From: an uncultured Clostridia bacterium
GTDB taxonomy: Bacteria > Bacillota > Clostridia > TANB77 > CAG-508
Reading direction: 5' to 3'
Length of the DNA: 64,000 nt
NCBI GenBank assembly: GCA_948530865.1
Contig: CAOTKV010000008.1
Span: 1-64,000, forward strand
The position numbers and the translations under genes were made by a program. This document shows, piece by piece, positions 24,354 through 33,972 of the stretch. Numbering within the stretch: position 1 is the first letter of the stretch; each line of letters opens with the position of its first letter. Below the pieces are notes generated by a model. It was not told the origin of the DNA, ran no database searches, and saw only the letters and a program-made list of their open reading frames with translations.

Positions 24354-25601
24354 TTATATTTCTTTTTCATTATACATATCTAAATACATTCTTAACTTTT
24401 GTCCTCTTAATGGACTTCTTAATTTTCTAAGGGCCTTAGCTTCAATTTGACGAATACGTTCTCTACCAACGTCAAATTTTTCGCTTATTTCTTCTAAAGT
24501 TTTAGGTTTTGTGCAATATAAACCGAATCTCAAACCAATTACTTCATTTTCACGTGAAGTTAATGTATTTAATACTTCAAAAATAGTTTTTCTACATTCA
24601 TCTACCATTGCTTGTGTTTCTGTATCTCCATCAAGTCCTAAATGAACTAAATCAGTACCTCCACATTCTGCTTCTATTTCATCTTTATCTGCTAAAGTAG
24701 AAAAATTTTTACCTTGTGGAGTTATAATTTCTGGACTTAAAAAGTTTTGAAGAATTTCATAATCTTCTATATCTTTAGGATTGATACCTAAAATTTCTAC
24801 AATTTCTTCTTGTGAAGGTTCTCTATTAAGCTGTATAAGAAACTGTTCAACAACACTATCTTTTTTATACATATAATTTAATAAATCAGTCATTTTTTGT
24901 GCAGTAATATATCTTGATCTTTCTTTTTTTACTTTTCTATTTTTAGCTTGATAATATGGTTTAATATTTTTATCACTTTTACGTCTTTCTTGAAATCTTA
25001 ATATATTTTCTCTAATTATTGAATGTTGTATTGGTTTATATGCATAAGTAGAAAATTTAAAATTTAATGTAGGATCAAAATTATCAACAGCATTTATTAA
25101 GCCAATCATTGCCATTTGCTCTTTATCTTCAACTGGTATATTAAATCTATTAATATATGGACTGTTTGCAATCCATTTTGCAAATCTCATATTGGATAAA
25201 ATTAAGTTATCTCTTACTTCGTCTCTTTGACTTATTAAAGATGTATCACCAGCATCAATTTTTTGATTTAATTCTCTTAATTTCCAAAATAATTCTTGTT
25301 GTACATCATCATCTAATATTGGTGGTGTGTATGATTGTGTCATTTTAGAAATATGAGTAAAATTTTCTCTTTCTCCACTAATTGTTCCATTTATTCCTCT
25401 TATATTTACCCCTTGTTCTAATAATGTTTCATAAATATAATCGTATTCATTATCATTTTTTCCTATTTGTAAGATTTTAAAATGTGCTATATTATTTTTA
25501 TTAATACAATCTTTTAATTTTTCTAATATTTCTTCTTTTCTTTCTTCTGTTATTTGATATTCTTCTTCTGCATAATTATATTCATAATCTTTTACTCTCA
25601 T
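24354..25601 (-). CDS. Sigma-70 family RNA polymerase sigma factor (group 2-like, unusual N-domain)
   Basis: 415 residues. Region 2 is clear: LILSNMRFAKWIANSPYINR, then EQMAMIGLINAVDNFDP with FKFSTYAYKPIQHSIIR. Region 3 (LNREPSQEEIVEILGI) and region 4 (LTSRENEVIGLRFGL...TLEEISEKFDVGRERIRQIEAKALRKLR) follow. The N-terminal 110 residues are not region 1.1 and contain a segment (HFKILQIGKNDNEYDYIYETL) unlike housekeeping sigma. The region-4 helix reads VGRERIRQIE instead of VTRERIRQIE. It lies one base from the end of the helicase gene. An alternative sigma factor for a specialised regulon is the likely role. Confidence 0.85.
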   Translation of the reverse strand: MRVKDYEYNYAEEEYQITEERKEEILEKLKDCINKNNIAHFKILQIGKNDNEYDYIYETLLEQGVNIRGINGTISGERENFTHISKMTQSYTPPILDDDVQQELFWKLRELNQKIDAGDTSLISQRDEVRDNLILSNMRFAKWIANSPYINRFNIPVEDKEQMAMIGLINAVDNFDPTLNFKFSTYAYKPIQHSIIRENILRFQERRKSDKNIKPYYQAKNRKVKKERSRYITAQKMTDLLNYMYKKDSVVEQFLIQLNREPSQEEIVEILGINPKDIEDYEILQNFLSPEIITPQGKNFSTLADKDEIEAECGGTDLVHLGLDGDTETQAMVDECRKTIFEVLNTLTSRENEVIGLRFGLYCTKPKTLEEISEKFDVGRERIRQIEAKALRKLRSPLRGQKLRMYLDMYNEKEI

Positions 25602-25602
25602 T

Positions 25603-28323
25603 TTATTTTTCTTCTTCTCTTTCTTTTCTTTTTATATTTTGTATATATTGATTACAAGTCTTTTTTAAATTTGCACTTTTATTTATTCTTCTATTTAAAA
25701 TAGAATCGTTAATCTTTCCAATGTATGGAATACATATTTTTTCATATTTATCTGCTATTTCTTTTTCATTCTCATCACTACTATTTGTTAATGGCTTTCT
25801 TCCATTTTGTTCGAAAAACATCATTCTTTCAATAATAATTTGTTTTACATCAATTTCATTTTCATTGTCTACACAAATACTCTTTACTGTTTTAGTAGAA
25901 CTATGAAGCAAACTATTAAAATCTACACCTATCTGTAAAAAGTTTCTCTGTACTTTTCCTTCTTCGATGTATTTTCCAAAATCTTCAGCCAATTCTCTCT
26001 CTTCATCTTTTCCATCAATTCTTGGAAATTTTCCATTATTATTTTCTATAAAATCAGCTACTTCAGAAATCTTTGCATACATATTTTTGTCTTTTTGTAA
26101 TTTTTCTTTCCAAGCACTTAATGTATCTTTATCTTGAATTACTGAAATTCTTCTACAAAACTCTGATATAGACATATTTTCTTCATTATGTATTAATGTT
26201 TTATAGTAATTTTTCTTAACATTAAAATAATATCTTCTAATATATGCCCTATCTGATAAATTAAGTTTTCCTATTTGCTCTAATAAATTATCATCAACCA
26301 TATCTTCTTCTATGGCTTCCTTATTGCTTTCTAGCTTACTTATAATACTACCAATTCTTTCTTGTCTTTCTTCTTCTCGCCTTATTCTTATTTCTTCTTC
26401 AAGTGTCTCAGAATATTTTATAAGTTTATATACATCTTCATTTTTTGATGTGTTATAATTTAATGAAAACTCGTTTAGTGCTTCAAGTATATAAGTTGGT
26501 AATATTTCTCCTTTTTTTGAAAACTCTTCAGAAAGTGTAATTAATTCATCTAAATCAGAAGAATTTATTTTTACATTTAGCAATAATTTTTCATATGGCT
26601 CAAGAGATATTTTATTTTTTTGCATAGTTGTTTTTATCTTATCTTTAACTTCATCATCTAATGTATGTAAAGATTCTAAATATTTTTGCATCAATATCTT
26701 TTCAACTAAATTATCTAAATTTGGTTTTCTTAAATTTTCTTCAATAAATTTTATATACTCTTCAATTATAATACTAGACTCATTCTTTTCTCTTTCATGT
26801 ATGCTTTGATAACCAGCTAATAATTTTTCTCTTTCTTGCCATGTTATCATAAGTGGTTCTGGAAGTAATATATCAAGTTCTAATAATTCTTTTAATTGTG
26901 TATTAGTTACATACTTATAGTATTTTGATATCTTAAAATATGCTTTCTTTACATTTTCATCATTATTAATTCCTAATTTCTTGCCTTTGTTTTTATTATC
27001 ATTAATGTATTTTTTTAATACATCTATTGAATAATTAATTTTTGATTCTACAATCTTTTCTGATGTTATTATTTTGTTAATATCATTTAATTCATTTACT
27101 ATTTCCTTTGTCTCATCTAATATAACAAATCTATCTAATACTTCTTGATATTTATCTTTATTTTTTGGATTATCTTTTATTTTTCTTTTCAATTCTTCTT
27201 CAAGTTCTGTATATATCGCATATATTGCATCATGATTTTTGAAATTATTAACTAAGTCAAAAATCTTAATTTGCTTATTTCTTCCTGAAAAAGATAGTGC
27301 TCTACCTATTTGTTGGAAATATATTATAGGTGACATAGTTTTTCTTAATAAGATAACCCCATCAATATCATCAACATGAACACCTTCATTTAATATATCT
27401 ACACATAACAAAACTGATAAGCCTTTTTTATCATTATTAAATTGGGCAAGTTCTTCTTTATTTTTATCTCTTTTTTGACCTGAGTGAACTTTATATTTTT
27501 GAACCTCACCAATATCTGAAAACCAATAATCAACCTTTTTATAATACTCATCTAGTTTTCGTATATTATCACAAAAAATTATATATTTACCCTTTTTATC
27601 TTTTATGTACTTTTTAAATAAATCTTTATTATCTTTTTCACCATTATTTATTTTACTTGCTGTCTTTTCTAATCTTTTTAAAAATTCAGCTTTTTCTTTT
27701 GAATCTGCCAATCTATTAACTTTTCTTAAAACTTTTTGATATTCTTCTCTACAAGCAATTTTTGAATTTATATACATAGGTACTGGTAATATTTTATCAA
27801 GCATAGCCTCTGATAAACTAAGCACTGATGCAACTACATCATCAAACAATTCTTTTGTCATATTTCTTGCTCTATCTAAATATCTTATTGGAGTTGCTGT
27901 TAATCCAATAATTTTTTTATCATCTTCACTATTATCTAATAAATACTTCAATTTTTTAATTTGTTTATAAGTTTCTTTAGCACCTGCTCTATGATATTCA
28001 TCTAAAATTATCCCATCATATTTTTCATATATTTCATTCATATTCATTTTTAACAAATTTTTATAAATCATTGTATCAACATTTATATCACTCGATGTTA
28101 TTCCAATTTTATGACAATCATTCATTAATTGGTCTAAAATCTCATACGTTGGCGCTAAATACAAATATTTTTTATTTCTATTTTCATATAAATATTTTAA
28201 TGCTATAAATGACTTTCCTGTTCCTGTTGCATGGTTAATAGTAGCACATTTCTTATTTGCTAATGTTTTATTCAATTTCTTATAAGCTTTTTCATTATGT
28301 TCAAATAAAGAAACAACCTTCAT
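25603..28323 (-). CDS. Large SF2 DEAD/DEAH-type helicase with helicase-associated repeats
   Basis: 906 residues from the ATG at 28323, which has GGAGG 6 nt upstream (an ATG four codons earlier lies in the ribosome site). Motif I ATGTGKS (32-38), motif II DEYH (108-111), motif III TATP (142-145) and motif VI QQIGRALSF (about 340) define an SF2 helicase resembling type III restriction / RAD25-like enzymes. No nuclease motif was seen. The C-terminal 450 residues contain weakly repeated modules (FIEENLRKPN, FIENNNGKFPRID, FFEQNGRKPL) like bacterial helicase-associated domains. It heads an operon with a sigma factor and a protein of unknown function. Confidence 0.82.
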   Translation of the reverse strand: MKVVSLFEHNEKAYKKLNKTLANKKCATINHATGTGKSFIALKYLYENRNKKYLYLAPTYEILDQLMNDCHKIGITSSDINVDTMIYKNLLKMNMNEIYEKYDGIILDEYHRAGAKETYKQIKKLKYLLDNSEDDKKIIGLTATPIRYLDRARNMTKELFDDVVASVLSLSEAMLDKILPVPMYINSKIACREEYQKVLRKVNRLADSKEKAEFLKRLEKTASKINNGEKDNKDLFKKYIKDKKGKYIIFCDNIRKLDEYYKKVDYWFSDIGEVQKYKVHSGQKRDKNKEELAQFNNDKKGLSVLLCVDILNEGVHVDDIDGVILLRKTMSPIIYFQQIGRALSFSGRNKQIKIFDLVNNFKNHDAIYAIYTELEEELKRKIKDNPKNKDKYQEVLDRFVILDETKEIVNELNDINKIITSEKIVESKINYSIDVLKKYINDNKNKGKKLGINNDENVKKAYFKISKYYKYVTNTQLKELLELDILLPEPLMITWQEREKLLAGYQSIHEREKNESSIIIEEYIKFIEENLRKPNLDNLVEKILMQKYLESLHTLDDEVKDKIKTTMQKNKISLEPYEKLLLNVKINSSDLDELITLSEEFSKKGEILPTYILEALNEFSLNYNTSKNEDVYKLIKYSETLEEEIRIRREEERQERIGSIISKLESNKEAIEEDMVDDNLLEQIGKLNLSDRAYIRRYYFNVKKNYYKTLIHNEENMSISEFCRRISVIQDKDTLSAWKEKLQKDKNMYAKISEVADFIENNNGKFPRIDGKDEERELAEDFGKYIEEGKVQRNFLQIGVDFNSLLHSSTKTVKSICVDNENEIDVKQIIIERMMFFEQNGRKPLTNSSDENEKEIADKYEKICIPYIGKINDSILNRRINKSANLKKTCNQYIQNIKRKEREEEK

Positions 28324-28368
28324 ATTAACCTCCATTATAATTAGTTTATTTTTGACATAAACATTAAT

Positions 28369-28397
28369 ATTATATCATATTTTTACAGTTATGTAAA
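28369..28397 (-). promoter_or_regulatory. Promoter with overlapping palindromic operator for the helicase-sigma operon
   Basis: TTTACA (28392-28397), 17-bp spacer, TATAAT (28369-28374). The -35 is one arm of a perfect inverted repeat, TTTACA-N4-TGTAAA (28382-28397), a plausible repressor site. Confidence 0.75.
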
Positions 28398-28414
28398 CTC
28401 CTCACAATAAAATA

Positions 28415-28442
28415 AAAGTGCTTAACTTTAATTAAGCACTTT
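28415..28442 (-). terminator. Terminator of the two-component operon
   Basis: AAAGTGCTTAA and TTAAGCACTTT pair perfectly around CTTTAA, 8 bp after the histidine-kinase stop codon; it may act in both directions. Confidence 0.88.
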
Positions 28443-28449
28443 TACTTTA

Positions 28450-30618
28450 TTAATATTCAATATCAAATTCTAATTCAACTTTAAATAAATCTCCATCAAC
28501 TTGCAAATCAAATTTTCCTTTTTGAATTTCCGTTAAACTTTTTGAAATTGATATTCCAAGCCCACTACCTTCTGTTGTTCTTGATTTATCTCCTCTTACA
28601 AATCTTTGCATTAATTCGTCTGCTGATATATTTAATCTCTCTTTTGATATATTTTTTATTATAATTCTAGCCTTTGAATTAATCTTTGCAATATCAACAT
28701 ACACTCTTGAGTTATCTAGTGCATATTTAGATATATTGCTAAATAAATTTTCAATTACTCTGTACATATATCTACTATCAGCATTTATAAATATCTCATC
28801 ATCTGATGTTGACATTATAACTTCTAATTTTCTACTTGAGAATTTATCTTCAAATTCTCCAAGTGACTGTTTTATAAGTTCAACTGTATTAATTTTTTCA
28901 AAATTTAATTTTACATTTCCTGATGATGCTTTTGAAGCTTCAACTAAATCTTCTGTTAATTTCTTTAATCTTTGAGATTTATTATCTAATATATCAATAT
29001 ATTCTCTTATTTTTTCGTCTTGTGGTTCTTCTTTTTTTATTAAATCAACATAATTTATAATTGAAGTTAAAGGTGTTTTTATATCATGTGAAACATTAGT
29101 TATAAGTTCTGTTTTCATTCTTTCTGATTTAATACCTTCTTCAATTGCATTTTCAAATCCACTTGAAATATCATTTATATATTTTATTATATCTTGAAAT
29201 TCTGGAGTGAAATTTGATGGATTTAGTTTTGTAGTATTATCTCCTTCATACATCTTTTTTAAATGTTCTTCAATATCATAATAACAATTTAATTTTTCAA
29301 TAAATTTGTATAATAAATATATGAATAAACATATATCTATAAATAATCCAAATCCACTAAATGCCATAACCATCAAAAGTGATACTATCAAAAGCCCTAA
29401 AATATATAATAGAAGTTTTCCTGTTCTATTCATTGAGCTAGTAATTTCTTTATATGCTTTTGACATTTTTGAAAAAATATTATTTATAAAATTAATACAC
29501 CATCTGCAAATTCTACCTGTAAGACTGCTTTTTATAAGCACCTTTGCTTTTATTCTTTTTATTGTTGTAACAGATGTTATAGCGCATAATATATATCCTA
29601 TAAAATATCCTGTAAGTACCATACTTATAGCAAAGTTATAATATTCTTCTGTTACATAATATAATCCTTCATTAACAGAAACACAAATTAACATTATACC
29701 AAAAAAGGCTATAAGTAAAATTACTTCAATTGGAATTCTATCTAAATCATTCAAATCTATTTCATCTTTATTTTTAGTATGACCAATACTAATTGTTAAA
29801 TATATCAAAATTATAACCAATACAGTAGATGCTACTGGTAGTGCAGAAAGTAGTTGTTGTTCATAAGGTTGTATTTGTTTTACTAAATTTTCGAAAAATA
29901 CATCATTATCTTTTACCCAAATCTCTTCTTTGTATGAAGTATATATTTGAAAGTCATTAATTGTAGTACTATAATATTTTCTACCAGTTACTGGTGATGC
30001 TATTTCAGATGATGAAGTTCTAATATATTCTTTTTCAGTATCATAATCTTCTATATCTTCTAATTGTTCTGAAGTTAGTTGAGTTTCAGTTGTATTTTCA
30101 GTTACTTCCTCTATACTATAATAATTATAAATAAAATTATCAAAATATTGTATTGCTTTTGTTTTTATTAAATCTGATCCGCCATCAACTGTACCATTAA
30201 CTATATTTGCTTTTTGAGAATCTTGAACAGATATAAATTCAATAATTCCACTTATAGTATTTGTAGAAGTTGTTAATTCAACATTAGTTAGTGCAATATT
30301 TTTATAAATAATTAAGTAATAAAAATCTTTTATTTTATAATATTCATCATAGTCACTTTTATAACATATTTTTGTTTCACCCTCATGAATTATCGAGTAA
30401 GAATCATTATCAAATATTAAGTTTCTTGCATTATTTGATAATTTCAGCATATATCTTGATAAAAATTCATCTGTTTCAAAAAAATTAATATTGCTATTTT
30501 CTTCATTTCTAAGTAAATCATCTTTAGCTGATTCATATATAGTTGGTAATAAAATTGCTAAAACCAAAAATGGTATTAAAATATAGCAAATAGCTTTTAA
30601 AACTTTACTATTTCTCAT
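28450..30618 (-). CDS. Membrane sensor histidine kinase
   Basis: 722 residues. One N-terminal helix (10-26) is followed by an extracellular sensor of about 230 residues, then a cluster of five or six membrane helices (about 258-445) and a cytoplasmic kinase. The H-box VSHDIKTPLTSIINY holds the phosphorylated His, ENLFSNISKYA is the N-box, and GSGLGISISK is the G2 box. The sensor domain has no recognised family. It pairs with the OmpR-type regulator upstream (31-bp gap) and resembles the multi-helix VanS-like kinases of Clostridia. Nothing identifies the stimulus; nearby surface-protein genes suggest the cell envelope. Confidence 0.92.
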   Translation of the reverse strand: MRNSKVLKAICYILIPFLVLAILLPTIYESAKDDLLRNEENSNINFFETDEFLSRYMLKLSNNARNLIFDNDSYSIIHEGETKICYKSDYDEYYKIKDFYYLIIYKNIALTNVELTTSTNTISGIIEFISVQDSQKANIVNGTVDGGSDLIKTKAIQYFDNFIYNYYSIEEVTENTTETQLTSEQLEDIEDYDTEKEYIRTSSSEIASPVTGRKYYSTTINDFQIYTSYKEEIWVKDNDVFFENLVKQIQPYEQQLLSALPVASTVLVIILIYLTISIGHTKNKDEIDLNDLDRIPIEVILLIAFFGIMLICVSVNEGLYYVTEEYYNFAISMVLTGYFIGYILCAITSVTTIKRIKAKVLIKSSLTGRICRWCINFINNIFSKMSKAYKEITSSMNRTGKLLLYILGLLIVSLLMVMAFSGFGLFIDICLFIYLLYKFIEKLNCYYDIEEHLKKMYEGDNTTKLNPSNFTPEFQDIIKYINDISSGFENAIEEGIKSERMKTELITNVSHDIKTPLTSIINYVDLIKKEEPQDEKIREYIDILDNKSQRLKKLTEDLVEASKASSGNVKLNFEKINTVELIKQSLGEFEDKFSSRKLEVIMSTSDDEIFINADSRYMYRVIENLFSNISKYALDNSRVYVDIAKINSKARIIIKNISKERLNISADELMQRFVRGDKSRTTEGSGLGISISKSLTEIQKGKFDLQVDGDLFKVELEFDIEY

Positions 30619-30649
30619 AAAACCCCTCCTTTTAACAAAAGTCTACTAT

Positions 30650-31348
30650 CTAATTTATTTTTTCTATTTTATATCCTACACCCCAAATTACTTTTAAATA
30701 TTTTGGTTCTTTAGGATTTATTTCAATTTTTTCTCTAATGTGTCTTATATGAACAGCAATTACATTTTCAATTCCCCATGCTTCATCATTCCAAACATTT
30801 TGATAAATCTGTTCTATTGAATATACCATTCCTTTATTTTTTATAAGAAATTTCAAAATATTATATTCTGTTGGTGTTAATTTTACTTCATTTCCATCTG
30901 ATGTTACTTTTTTTAAATCATCATCTATTATTAAGTCTCCTGTTCTATATATTCTTTTGCTATCTTCATTTTCAATTGATCCTAGCTTTGTAAATCTTCT
31001 TATTCCTGAATTTACTCTTGCTATTAATTCTAATGGATTAAATGGTTTTGTTACATAATCATCTGCCCCTAAATTTAACCCTTTTATTTTATCTTCATCT
31101 TCAGATTTTGCCGAAAGCATAATTACTGGAATAGAACTATCTTTTCTCATCTCTTCTAAAGTTTCTATTCCATCTTTTCCAGGCATCATAATATCTAGTA
31201 TTACTAGATGAATTTCATTATTTGCTAAAATCTTTAAAGCTTCATTTCCATTATATGATTTTAAAACATTATATCCCTCTTTTGTAAGATATATCTCAAT
31301 TGCTTTTACAATTTCTTTATCATCATCACAAACTAAAATATTGTACAT
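30650..31348 (-). CDS. OmpR/PhoB-family response regulator
   Basis: 232 residues: receiver domain with acidic pocket D8-D9-D10, phosphoacceptor D52 (LDIMMPGKDG), S79 and K101 (VTKPFNP), then a winged-helix DNA-binding domain with LTPTEYNILKFLIKNKG and AWGIENVIAVHIRHIREKI. It is the first gene of the operon with the histidine kinase. Its promoter is preceded by two exact 11-bp direct repeats, the spacing expected for tandem OmpR-family binding, so autoregulation is likely. Confidence 0.95.
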   Translation of the reverse strand: MYNILVCDDDKEIVKAIEIYLTKEGYNVLKSYNGNEALKILANNEIHLVILDIMMPGKDGIETLEEMRKDSSIPVIMLSAKSEDEDKIKGLNLGADDYVTKPFNPLELIARVNSGIRRFTKLGSIENEDSKRIYRTGDLIIDDDLKKVTSDGNEVKLTPTEYNILKFLIKNKGMVYSIEQIYQNVWNDEAWGIENVIAVHIRHIREKIEINPKEPKYLKVIWGVGYKIEKIN

Positions 31349-31388
31349 TTTTTAATCCCCTCTTATATTTTGTCTTTTTATCTTTATT

Positions 31389-31417
31389 ATTATATCAGTT
31401 TATTTTTCCTTTTTAAA
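31389..31417 (-). promoter_or_regulatory. Promoter of the two-component operon
   Basis: TTTAAA (31412-31417), 17-bp spacer ending CTGA, TATAAT (31389-31394), a TG-extended -10. Confidence 0.65.
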
Positions 31418-31437
31418 GTACTTTAATTATAACAAAC

Positions 31438-31480
31438 GTTTCTTAAGAAAAAATAGAGAAATTATTAAGAAATTATTAAG
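31438..31480 (-). promoter_or_regulatory. Tandem 11-bp repeats, probable response-regulator operator
   Basis: CTTAATAATTT occurs twice back to back on the minus strand (31470-31480 and 31459-31469), followed by a related TTCTTAAGAAA palindrome at 31439-31449. Exact 11-bp spacing places the sites on one helix face, as OmpR/PhoB dimers require. It ends about 20 bp upstream of the -35. Confidence 0.65.
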
Positions 31481-31483
31481 AAC

Positions 31484-31521
31484 AAAAAAGTGCTATCTGC
31501 TAAGCAAATAACACTTTTTTT
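31484..31521 (-). terminator. Terminator of the anchored-protein gene
   Basis: AAAAAAGTG pairs with CACTTTTTT and inner TGCT/AGCA arms add to the stem, with small mismatches. It begins 1 bp after the stop at 31523. Confidence 0.8.
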
Positions 31522-31522
31522 C

Positions 31523-32452
31523 TTACTCTTTTTTCTTTTTATTTTTTGATTTTCTTTTTTCCCTATTTTCCTTATGTTCATTATATTTATGCAATTTTTC
31601 AATTTCTTTTTCCATTTTAGGAGTTTTTGGCTTCCAGAAAAGTCTTTCTGCAATTTCTGCTTTATGTCTTTTACGTTTTCTTATTTCATAAACTATTATA
31701 CATATAATTGTTACTCCAACAATTATATAAATTAGTGCATATCCTATATCAATTGCTCTATTTATCGCAACATAGTCTTCTTTTGAATATAATGAAAAAT
31801 CAATATTATATTCATCTACACTATAATTTTCAATACTTTTAGTAAGTGGATAATCAGATGTTTTAACATAAGTTTCTTCACCATATTCATCAACTAAAAA
31901 TACTATTGAAGAAACATCATAATCCATTAAATAGTCTTTCATTTTTAATTTAAAGCTATTATTTTTCATATTAATTTTAATTTTTACATATGTTGAATTA
32001 TTATAATCTGTATATCCAACTATTTCAGTAGACTCATTTATAGAAAAACAATAATGTCTTATTTCTATAGAGTTTTCTTCTATTTCAAACCCTTCTTTTG
32101 CTAGATATTCTATATATCCAATATAATCTTTTTCATCATAAAATTTTTTTAAATCTTGCGCTTTTTTCTTTTGAACTTCATACTGATTTTCTATATTATT
32201 ATTTATAAATTTTTCAAGATTATAATTTAATAATTCATTTGGAAGTAATAAATAACATTCACATCCTCTTGTTAGATTCAAAACTTTAAAATTAATATCC
32301 TTTTCAGGAATCTCTAAAGCATTTATTTTATGAAACTTAGAATCTGTAGTTACTGTATTTGTAATCTCAATTTCTGTTGCAAATGAATAATTTACAAGTC
32401 CAATCATTATTAAAAATACTACTAAAATATTTAAAATCTTATTTTTATACAT
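31523..32452 (-). CDS. Exported single-pass membrane protein, unknown function
   Basis: The start was set at 32452 (MYKNKILN) with AAAGGAT about 9 nt upstream. A signal peptide (about residues 5-26, ending NYSFA-T) precedes a roughly 215-residue extracellular domain containing a C-E-C motif. A membrane helix (about 246-268) and a strongly basic cytoplasmic tail ending KNKKKKE follow. The extracellular domain is not recognised. Lying just upstream of the two-component genes but with its own terminator, it may be a target of that system; this is inference. Confidence 0.75.
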   Translation of the reverse strand: MYKNKILNILVVFLIMIGLVNYSFATEIEITNTVTTDSKFHKINALEIPEKDINFKVLNLTRGCECYLLLPNELLNYNLEKFINNNIENQYEVQKKKAQDLKKFYDEKDYIGYIEYLAKEGFEIEENSIEIRHYCFSINESTEIVGYTDYNNSTYVKIKINMKNNSFKLKMKDYLMDYDVSSIVFLVDEYGEETYVKTSDYPLTKSIENYSVDEYNIDFSLYSKEDYVAINRAIDIGYALIYIIVGVTIICIIVYEIRKRKRHKAEIAERLFWKPKTPKMEKEIEKLHKYNEHKENREKRKSKNKKKKE

Positions 32453-32559
32453 TTTATTAAATCCTTTTTTAAACACTATTACTTATATTAATTTTAAGTT
32501 ACATTTGTTTATACTTCAATAACAGTCGTTTTTCTTTTTTATTAAAATAGCATTACAAA

Positions 32560-32591
32560 AGCCTATATGCTTAAAAACAAACATATAGGCT
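32560..32591 (-). terminator. Terminator of the rimP-to-nrnA operon
   Basis: AGCCTATATG and CATATAGGCT pair perfectly around a 12-nt loop, with TTTTGTAAT downstream on the minus strand, 5 bp after the nrnA stop codon. Confidence 0.88.
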
Positions 32592-32596
32592 AACTA

Positions 32597-33550
32597 TTAT
32601 TTTAAATATTTTGTTGCTTCTGTGATTATTGCTTTTTTAGCTTCTTCTAGTGGCATATTCATGTTTGCACCTGCTGCTTTAATATGTCCTCCTCCGCCAA
32701 ACATTAAACATACTTCTGAAACATTAACATATTCATTAGAACGAAGAGAAGCTTTATAACCTTTTTCTTTCTCATAAAGAAATATTGAAACTTCAACTCC
32801 TTCAATAGATTTTCCAATTTCAACTATTCCATCTTTATCTCCAGCTTTAAGATTTAATTTTAGGCTATCTTCTTTTGTCATATATGTAAAAGCAATTTTT
32901 CCATCAGCAAAAAATTCTAATCTATTCATTGCCAATTTTTGAGCTTCAAATTTTTCTTTTGTCATTGTAAGCATTGCTTCTTTATAAACTTTAGATAGAT
33001 TTATTCCTTTACTTAAAGCCCATGATGCAAATTCAAAAGATTCCACTGTAACATTTGAATTTCTAAATCCATTTGTATCTGTAATAACTCCAGTTAATAG
33101 ACAAATTCCAATATCTTTTGTAATTTCTATTCCTAAATATTCAAAACTTGAAACTAAAATTTGAGCTGTCGCAGGTGATACATGATTTACAACATTATAA
33201 TCTCCAAACATATCATTTCTGTTATGATGATCAAATTCCACTTTTACTTTTGCATTTTCGAAATATGGTATAAATTCTGCTGGAATTCTTTTTAAATTTG
33301 GACAGTCTAAAGCAATTGCCATATCAAATGTTTCTATTTCAGATTCTGTAATAACAAACTCTTTTCCAGGTAAATAAGAAAAATTTTCTGGAATATCTTT
33401 CATTAATACATACGCATTTTTATCCATATTTCTAAGAGCCAAACACATTGCAAAACTACTTCCAATTGCATCTCCATCAGGAGCTTCATGAGCCATAACA
33501 ACAATGTTCTCTGCTTCTTTTATTTCAACTAAAATTTCGTCTAAAGTCAT
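32597..33550 (-). CDS. nrnA: Bifunctional oligoribonuclease / pAp phosphatase, NrnA-like
   Basis: A 317-residue DHH-DHHA1 phosphoesterase that degrades nanoRNAs and 3'-phosphoadenosine 5'-phosphate. AHEAPDGDAIGSS is motif I, ALDCPNLKR the second motif, FDHHNRN the DHH signature (DHHN), and MFGGGGHIKAAG the C-terminal DHHA1 substrate loop. It starts after AGGAGAA and follows rbfA by 49 bp, the classic Gram-positive position in the nusA-infB operon. Confidence 0.93.
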   Translation of the reverse strand: MTLDEILVEIKEAENIVVMAHEAPDGDAIGSSFAMCLALRNMDKNAYVLMKDIPENFSYLPGKEFVITESEIETFDMAIALDCPNLKRIPAEFIPYFENAKVKVEFDHHNRNDMFGDYNVVNHVSPATAQILVSSFEYLGIEITKDIGICLLTGVITDTNGFRNSNVTVESFEFASWALSKGINLSKVYKEAMLTMTKEKFEAQKLAMNRLEFFADGKIAFTYMTKEDSLKLNLKAGDKDGIVEIGKSIEGVEVSIFLYEKEKGYKASLRSNEYVNVSEVCLMFGGGGHIKAAGANMNMPLEEAKKAIITEATKYLK

Positions 33551-33599
33551 ATATTATTCTCCTTTACTTTGTCTTTCTTTTAAAAATGAAAAACAAATT

Positions 33600-33959
33600 T
33601 TAATGTTTAATATCTTTTGTAATATCTTTTAAGATTTCATCAATTCTTGAACCATACTCAATAGATTCATCAAATTCAAAAATAAGTTCTGGTGTATATC
33701 TTAAATTTATTTTTTTAGCTATTGCACTTCTAATGTAACCACTTGATTGTTTTAATATTGATAAATTTTCTTTTTTGCTTTTCTCATTTATCATAGTAAT
33801 ATAAACTTTTGCAAATCTTAAATCAGGTGTAGTTTTTACTTTAGAAACACTTATTAAACCAGTTAGATGAGGATTTTTTAATTCTAAAGAAATTATACTG
33901 CTAATTTCTTTTTTTAACTCTTCATCAATTTTATTCATTCTATTAGTATTGCTAGCCAT
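33600..33959 (-). CDS. rbfA: Ribosome-binding factor A
   Basis: 119 residues with the single KH-like domain of RbfA, needed for 16S rRNA 5'-end and 30S maturation. NRMNKIDEELKKEISSII opens the protein. LISVSKVKTTPDLRFAKVYI is the conserved core strand-turn-strand, and RYTPELIFEFDESIEYGSRI matches the family C-terminus. It follows infB by 13 bp, as in most Bacillota. Confidence 0.96.
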   Translation of the reverse strand: MASNTNRMNKIDEELKKEISSIISLELKNPHLTGLISVSKVKTTPDLRFAKVYITMINEKSKKENLSILKQSSGYIRSAIAKKINLRYTPELIFEFDESIEYGSRIDEILKDITKDIKH

Positions 33960-33972
33960 ATTTTTTCCTTTC

